From an uncultured Alistipes sp. (GTDB lineage Bacteria > Bacteroidota > Bacteroidia > Bacteroidales > Rikenellaceae), in NCBI GenBank assembly GCA_947174295.1, contig CAMWIG010000015.1, forward strand, positions 1 through 19,603: DNA of 19,603 nt, written 5' to 3'. The notes beneath the pieces are model-generated. The model searched no databases and was not told where the DNA came from. It was given only the letters and a program-made list of their open reading frames with translations. Below, piece by piece: positions 15,414 to 19,603 of the stretch (positions within the stretch are counted from its first letter, which is position 1; each line of letters starts with the position of its first letter). A program made the translations under genes and the position numbers.

Positions 15414-15422
15414 CGCCCGCCG

Positions 15423-17153
15423 CTACTTGTTGCCGGCCGCCGCATTCGCGGCCTCTTCGCGCTGGCGCTCCTGCGCCTCCTTCAAAGCCTGCTGATTGCC
15501 CTCGTTGTAGAGGAAACGGCGTATCTTTTTAGTCGGGGTCTTCACGAACTCCTGCTCCTGCTCCACCACCTCGGCGATGCGCGAGAAGCGGTTGACCTTG
15601 GAGTTCACGTAGTCGAGAATCTCCTTTTTGAGGGCATCCTTGCGGAACTCCCACTCGGATTTCTTGCGCTCCCACTCCTGGCTCCATTCGTCCTTGCGCT
15701 GCTCCCACTCGTCGCGCATGCTTTCGAGTCTGGCCTCCAACGCATCGGAATCGAAATGCACCAGAGCGACCAGATGTCCGCCCTGCTCCGTGACGACCGA
15801 CTCGGAGATGCAGACATGAGAGTTCAGAACGCTCTCTATCTCCTCGGGATATATGTTCTCGCCGCTCGGGCCGACAATCATGTTTTTGAGACGCCCCTTG
15901 ATGTAGAGCCATCCGTCCTCGGAGAACTCGCCGAGGTCGCCCGTGCGGAACCAACCGTCGGCGGTGAAGGCCTCGGCCGTCGCCTCGGGATTCTTGTAAT
16001 AGCCCATCATCGCGCACGGCGTATTAGCCACGACTTCGCCCTGATGCGTCTCGGGATTGACATTGTCCAGACGCAGCTCCACACCGGGAGCCGCAGGGCC
16101 CGTAGAGCCCAGCCGCACCATCGACGGGGCGGCACCGGCCAGCAGCGGCGCGGTCTCTGTCAGACCATACCCTATCGCGTATGGCACCTGGCCTTCGAGC
16201 AGGAAACGCTCGGCCAGACCGTCGAGCTTCGCACCTCCGATGCCGAGGAAGCGGACGCGGCCGCCGAATACCTTCTTCAATTTCGCACCTGCGACGCGGT
16301 GCAGGTAGCGGCGCATGAAACCTACTTTGTAGAGCGTGCGCCAGAATCCGTTGCTGTTGAACTTGGCGAGCACCTGACTGCGGAAAATCTTCTCGATGAT
16401 GAGCGGCACGATGAGCATCACCGTAGGCCGCACCCGCTTCAAGGCCGGCATGAGAGCCGACGCCGTGGGCGGACGATCGAGATAGGTCACCCGCGAACCC
16501 ATCGAGAACGGGTATATCATTCCTATCGAACACTCATAGGTGTGCGACAGCGGCAGCACCGACAGCATGACATCGTCGCTGTCGAGAGGGAAAATGTCGT
16601 AACACAGATTTATATGGCGGCACAGCGCCCTGTGCGACAGCATGACGCCCTTGGGCTGCGACGTCGTGCCCGACGTGTAGATGATGGCAGCCAAATCGCC
16701 GGCTGCGGGGACGGAGAGTTCGCCCTGCTCTCTGACCGTCTGCGAAATGGGTTTGAGATTCTTCGTTCGAACCACCAGATTCAGGTCGGCGACGCACTCC
16801 TTGGGCAGTTTGGTATAGAGTTTGTCGGAGACGTAGAGCGCCTTGGACTCGGAGTGGCGGATAATCATATCGAGCTCCTCGCCCGTGAAGTCGGGAAGAA
16901 TCGGCACCACCACCATGCCTGCCGAGGTGATTGCGAGGTAGCAAATACCCCAGTTGGGCATGCTGCTGCTCAGAAGAGCGACCTTGTCGCCCCGGCGAAG
17001 ACCCGCCGACACCAGCTGCTGCTGCACGGTCTCGATTCGGCGCCCCGCCTCCTCGAAAGTCACCTGCTCGTCGTTGAGCATCTCGAAAGCGACGGCATTC
17101 TTGAATTCGGCGACACTGTGTCGGACGAGTTCGTATATCGTTTCAAAAGTCAT
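15423..17153 (-). CDS. Long-chain fatty acid-CoA ligase (AMP-forming, ANL superfamily)
   Basis: A 576-residue enzyme that adenylates a fatty acid and transfers it to CoA. Motifs are in order: phosphate loop YTSGTTSQPKG at 159-169, GYGLTETAP at 328-336, W-F-R-T-G-D-L-G, the hinge with K-G-R-L-K-N-M-I-V and GENIYPEEIE, and a C-terminal T-P-T-K-K-I-R-R containing the expected catalytic lysine. No signal peptide; a peripheral membrane enzyme is likely. An unusual charged helix (about 479-510) with tryptophans at 483, 490, 494 and 501 is inserted in the C-terminal subdomain. The C-terminus ends in an Ala/Glu/Arg-rich tail. A -7 box (17189-17196) lies 36 bases upstream of the ATG. It is the first gene of an operon with the nuclease. 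Confidence 0.93.
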   Translation of the reverse strand: MTFETIYELVRHSVAEFKNAVAFEMLNDEQVTFEEAGRRIETVQQQLVSAGLRRGDKVALLSSSMPNWGICYLAITSAGMVVVPILPDFTGEELDMIIRHSESKALYVSDKLYTKLPKECVADLNLVVRTKNLKPISQTVREQGELSVPAAGDLAAIIYTSGTTSQPKGVMLSHRALCRHINLCYDIFPLDSDDVMLSVLPLSHTYECSIGMIYPFSMGSRVTYLDRPPTASALMPALKRVRPTVMLIVPLIIEKIFRSQVLAKFNSNGFWRTLYKVGFMRRYLHRVAGAKLKKVFGGRVRFLGIGGAKLDGLAERFLLEGQVPYAIGYGLTETAPLLAGAAPSMVRLGSTGPAAPGVELRLDNVNPETHQGEVVANTPCAMMGYYKNPEATAEAFTADGWFRTGDLGEFSEDGWLYIKGRLKNMIVGPSGENIYPEEIESVLNSHVCISESVVTEQGGHLVALVHFDSDALEARLESMRDEWEQRKDEWSQEWERKKSEWEFRKDALKKEILDYVNSKVNRFSRIAEVVEQEQEFVKTPTKKIRRFLYNEGNQQALKEAQERQREEAANAAAGNK

Positions 17154-17188
17154 ACGTTTCGGTTTCGCGTAAATAACATAGTTCGGTG

Positions 17189-17196
17189 CAAAAGTA
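17189..17196 (-). promoter_or_regulatory. -7 box of the acyl-CoA synthetase operon
   Basis: TACTTTTG on the minus strand matches TAnnTTTG. A good -33 TTTG at the right spacing was not found. The predicted leader is about 30 bases. Confidence 0.6.
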
Positions 17197-17290
17197 CGAT
17201 TTTTTTCTTACTTTCAGCATAAAGACGCCCCGAACGACCAAATTATTATACCCAAAGGCATATTTTTTGGCTTAATTAACGCATTGCGAC

Positions 17291-17332
17291 AAAATAAATG
17301 CGGGTATTCCGCACAGACGGAACACCCGCATT
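17291..17332 (-). terminator. Intrinsic terminator of the TonB receptor gene
   Basis: A 15-position stem (17297-17311 with 17318-17332, one mismatch) with a 6-base loop; on the minus strand it is followed by TTTATTTT (complement of 17291-17298). It lies 30 bases past the receptor's stop codon. Confidence 0.85.
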
Positions 17333-17362
17333 CCACGATTCGCCGCCCCCGGCGGAACCGCA

Positions 17363-19288
17363 TCAGAAGCTGAAACCCAACCCGGCCATGACCGTAGCCC
17401 TCGGCATCGGATAGCCGGCGTTTATCTCGTATCGCTGCGCGAGGAGGTTCTCGCCGCGGACCCACACGTCGAGCCAGCCGGCGGCACGGAACTCTCCGCG
17501 CAGATTCCACAGCACGAAATTCTCGGTCGACTCCGTACCCCGGCCGTTGGTCTTGACCGAGGTATAGAGTCCGTCGACATACATCACGCCCGTCGAGATC
17601 ATCCAGCGGCCGCGCGAGAAGGTCGCCCCTGCATATAGCTTGTGTTCGGGAGCCCCGAGCACGGGATTCTCCATATGCAGAAAGCTGTAATTGGCATCGA
17701 CCGACCACGACTTCGAGATGCCGAAGGCCGCCTGCAACTCCACGCCGGCGTTGTTCACCTCGCCGGTGTTCATATTCAGCGGCGTAGCGCCCTGACGCGG
17801 CACGGCCACTATCAGATTCTCGCCGTCGATATAGAAGATATTCACCCCATACGAAAACCGCCCGCCGAGCAGCCTCTGCGAGAGCGCAGCCTCGTAGCTC
17901 CACATGCTCTCGGGCCGCAGATCGGGATTCTGCGGCGGGAACATGTACATCTCGCGCAGGGTCGGATAGCGGAAGCCCTTCGCTGCCGAGAGTTTGAGCT
18001 CCATGCCGCGGGGCAGGTGGAACGACACTCCGAACTGCGGCACCCACTCCGTACCGACATGCGAATGGCGGTCGACGCGCACTCCGGCATCGAGCGTGAG
18101 CCACAGCCCTACGTTCTGTCTGAAATCGACGTAGCCCGCCACCTCGTCCATGGTCTTGTCCACCAGGTCGGCCGCCTCGCCCGCGCGGTCGCCGGCGACA
18201 TAGCGGTTGGCCTTGTCGCCGCCGAAGCGATACCAGTCGAAACCGGCCGTCAGGCGGTTGCCGGCGAAGAGCGACGCGCTCTGATGCCACGAGATGCCGA
18301 GCATGCGGTCGTGCGAACGGAACAGATACTCTTTCGGATTGTCGCCGTCCTCAGGGTCGACGGTGTAGCCGTCGTTTATCTTGTGGCGCCCCCAGTTGTA
18401 GAAGAAGCTCAGCGCACCAGACGTAGCGCCGTAGTCGTTCTCGACGGCGAAAGAGGTCATGCCGCGCGTAATGCGCTGGTCGGCATCCTCCAAAGGCGCC
18501 GACACGGTACCGGGCTGCGAGGCGTTGAAGTGCGTCAGGTCGACATCGGCGCGCAGACGCCACTCCTGCGAGATGTCGAACCCGAGCTTGGCGTAACCGC
18601 CGTACTGTTCGAATCCCATGTTGTCGCGATGTCCGTCGGTGCGGTTGTACGAAGCGCTCACGACCGACGAAAAACGCCCCTTGCGCAGGAGGTTCGACAC
18701 CTCGGTCTGCAACGTGTTGTAGGAGCCGTATCCCACCATCGCGTCGGTCTTCACCCCCTCGCGGTTCATCCGCCGCGTCACGATGTTCACCACGCCTCCC
18801 ATGGCGTTCGAGCCGTAGAGCACCGACGCCGGACCGCGCAGCACCTCGACCTTGTCGGCCATCAGCGACTGGTAGGCATCGGCAATCGGATGGCCCATCA
18901 GCCCCATGTACTGCGGATGTCCGTCGATAAGCACCATCAGGCGCCCCGAACCTCCGCTCAGGCCGCGCAGCGACATGCCGCCAGCCGCACCGCCCGACAC
19001 GCCGTAGCCCATTATTCCGCGCGCCGTGACGAAGAGCCCCGGCACCTGCTCCGTCAGCACGGGCAGCAGCGACGGTTGCAGACTCTGTTCTATCTCGGCA
19101 CGGTCGATGACCGAGACGGTCATGGCCAGATGACGTATATCGGTTGCGGAGCGTGCTCCCGTGACGACCACCTCGTCGATATTCATCGTGCGGCGCACGG
19201 AGAGCGAATCGGCCGGTTCGGCGGAGAGTGCGGCGAAAGGCGCACAGCACACCGACAGAACGGCGGCAAGAAGAGTCTTTTTCATCAT
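17363..19288 (-). CDS. TonB-dependent outer-membrane receptor (BtuB/siderophore type)
   Basis: A 641-residue receptor with signal peptide (about 1-23, ending A-L-S-A), a TonB box I-D-E-V-V-V-T-G at 37-44, a plug domain of about 120 residues (VEVLRGPASVLYGSNAMGGVVNI is its usual closing landmark), and a beta-barrel that ends in the expected aromatic residue (G-L-G-F-S-F). The size is that of vitamin B12, haem or siderophore receptors rather than SusC proteins (about 1000 residues), and there is no SusD partner. The ligand cannot be read from the sequence. Two start codons, 19288 and 19285, are adjacent; the latter gives MKKTLL and is equally good. The leader of about 100 bases contains a nested hairpin (19341-19379). 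The gene is divergent from a TPP riboswitch. Confidence 0.93.
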   Translation of the reverse strand: MMKKTLLAAVLSVCCAPFAALSAEPADSLSVRRTMNIDEVVVTGARSATDIRHLAMTVSVIDRAEIEQSLQPSLLPVLTEQVPGLFVTARGIMGYGVSGGAAGGMSLRGLSGGSGRLMVLIDGHPQYMGLMGHPIADAYQSLMADKVEVLRGPASVLYGSNAMGGVVNIVTRRMNREGVKTDAMVGYGSYNTLQTEVSNLLRKGRFSSVVSASYNRTDGHRDNMGFEQYGGYAKLGFDISQEWRLRADVDLTHFNASQPGTVSAPLEDADQRITRGMTSFAVENDYGATSGALSFFYNWGRHKINDGYTVDPEDGDNPKEYLFRSHDRMLGISWHQSASLFAGNRLTAGFDWYRFGGDKANRYVAGDRAGEAADLVDKTMDEVAGYVDFRQNVGLWLTLDAGVRVDRHSHVGTEWVPQFGVSFHLPRGMELKLSAAKGFRYPTLREMYMFPPQNPDLRPESMWSYEAALSQRLLGGRFSYGVNIFYIDGENLIVAVPRQGATPLNMNTGEVNNAGVELQAAFGISKSWSVDANYSFLHMENPVLGAPEHKLYAGATFSRGRWMISTGVMYVDGLYTSVKTNGRGTESTENFVLWNLRGEFRAAGWLDVWVRGENLLAQRYEINAGYPMPRATVMAGLGFSF

Positions 19289-19340
19289 GGTTTATTTTCG
19301 TTTGTGCTGTCGGCGCCGCGCGGGCGCGCAATTTCTGTTC

Positions 19341-19379
19341 GTCGGCCGCTCTCCGGCAAAATCCGTGCCGGAAGCCGAC
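19341..19379 (-). other. Nested stem-loop in the TonB receptor leader
   Basis: Outer arms GTCGGC (19341-19346) and GCCGAC (19374-19379), inner arms CCGGCA (19353-19358) and TGCCGG (19366-19371). It lies between the -7 box (19395-19402) and the start codon, so it is transcribed. It does not match a riboswitch that I recognise. Confidence 0.45.
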
Positions 19380-19394
19380 CGATATTCCACGCTG

Positions 19395-19402
19395 CAAAAG
19401 TA
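19395..19402 (-). promoter_or_regulatory. -7 box of the TonB receptor gene
   Basis: TACTTTTG on the minus strand matches TAnnTTTG and predicts a leader of about 100 bases. A TTTG at the -33 position is absent, which suggests a regulated promoter. Confidence 0.55.
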
Positions 19403-19497
19403 ATGCTTCCGCTCCGAAAGCCACGCACGCGTATTCCGCGAAAAACTACCCGTATTACTGTTTTCCCGCCCCGCACGGCGAATAATCCGCCGCAACG

Positions 19498-19530
19498 ATT
19501 GCGGCATTCCAAAATATTTCGCTATATTTG
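19498..19530 (+). promoter_or_regulatory. Promoter of the TPP-riboswitch transcript
   Basis: ATTG (19498-19501), close to TTTG, a 21-base spacer, and TATATTTG (19523-19530). Transcription should begin about 19536, just before the riboswitch. Confidence 0.75.
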
Positions 19531-19540
19531 CACGACAAAC

Positions 19541-19603
19541 AAGAGGGGTGCCCCGCACGGAACACAAACGCAGGGGCTGAGATTATACCCTATGAACCTG
19601 ATG
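19541..19603 (+). ncRNA. TPP riboswitch (THI element), cut by the window end
   Basis: The conserved blocks appear in the right order: GGGGTGCC (19545-19552), the invariant CTGAGA (19577-19582), ATACCC, and TATGAACCTGATG at the very end. These are the core contacts for thiamine pyrophosphate; the 3' part with the last stem lies outside the window. TPP binding normally lowers expression of the downstream gene, so a thiamine synthesis or transport operon is expected on the plus strand beyond 19603. Confidence 0.95.

Noticed and set aside
19289..19402. Cobalamin riboswitch upstream of the TonB receptor
   Set aside because: The leader is only about 100 bases and shows no B12-box sequence; cobalamin riboswitches need roughly twice that length.

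Overview
The window looks like chromosome from a G+C-rich member of the Bacteroidales, most likely Alistipes or another Rikenellaceae. This is inferred from the promoters, which fit the Bacteroidetes form TTTG-N19-21-TAnnTTTG in front of several genes, from the lack of strong Shine-Dalgarno sequences, from short AT-rich heptamer repeats between genes, and from the gene content (PL-type lyases, sialate O-acetylesterase, TonB receptor, CLC-CBS channel). No rRNA, tRNA, CRISPR array, integrase or transposase was seen.

Layout. Positions 1-1148 hold a conserved uncharacterised protein whose reading frame has a stop near its apparent start. Then, on the minus strand, come a small PAS protein (1197-1541), a CLC chloride channel gene broken by an exact 824-bp tandem duplication (1749-4351), a repeat-rich spacer with heptamer arrays and a REP-like palindrome, and trpS (4558-5679). 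Positions 5908-14349 form an apparent carbohydrate locus. It contains a secreted alginate-lyase-family protein (minus), a divergent GntR/FCD regulator (plus), a secreted lyase-like lipoprotein (minus), and a two-gene esterase operon (alpha/beta hydrolase plus sialate O-acetylesterase, plus). A large SF1 helicase fused to a Vsr-like nuclease (8064-10817) sits inside this locus and does not fit its theme. Positions 14478-17153 carry an acyl-CoA synthetase followed by a membrane-anchored DNA/RNA non-specific endonuclease, both minus. Positions 17363-19288 carry a TonB-dependent receptor (minus). The window ends inside a TPP riboswitch (plus) that should control a thiamine gene beyond the edge.

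How the genes work together. The two lyase-like proteins and two esterases suggest breakdown of an acetylated uronic-acid polymer: esterases remove acetyl groups and lyases cut the chain. The palindrome TTGGT-N2-ACCAA occurs at 7122-7133 and 11853-11868, at the promoters of these genes and close to the GntR gene, so it is a strong candidate for the regulator's operator. At the second site two promoters face each other across a single operator, so one bound repressor could silence both the lyase lipoprotein and the esterase operon. No SusC/SusD pair is present.

The best candidates for follow-up are the shared operator with face-to-face promoters, the helicase-nuclease as a possible stand-alone defence gene, and the tandem duplication that switches off the CLC channel and could revert by recombination.
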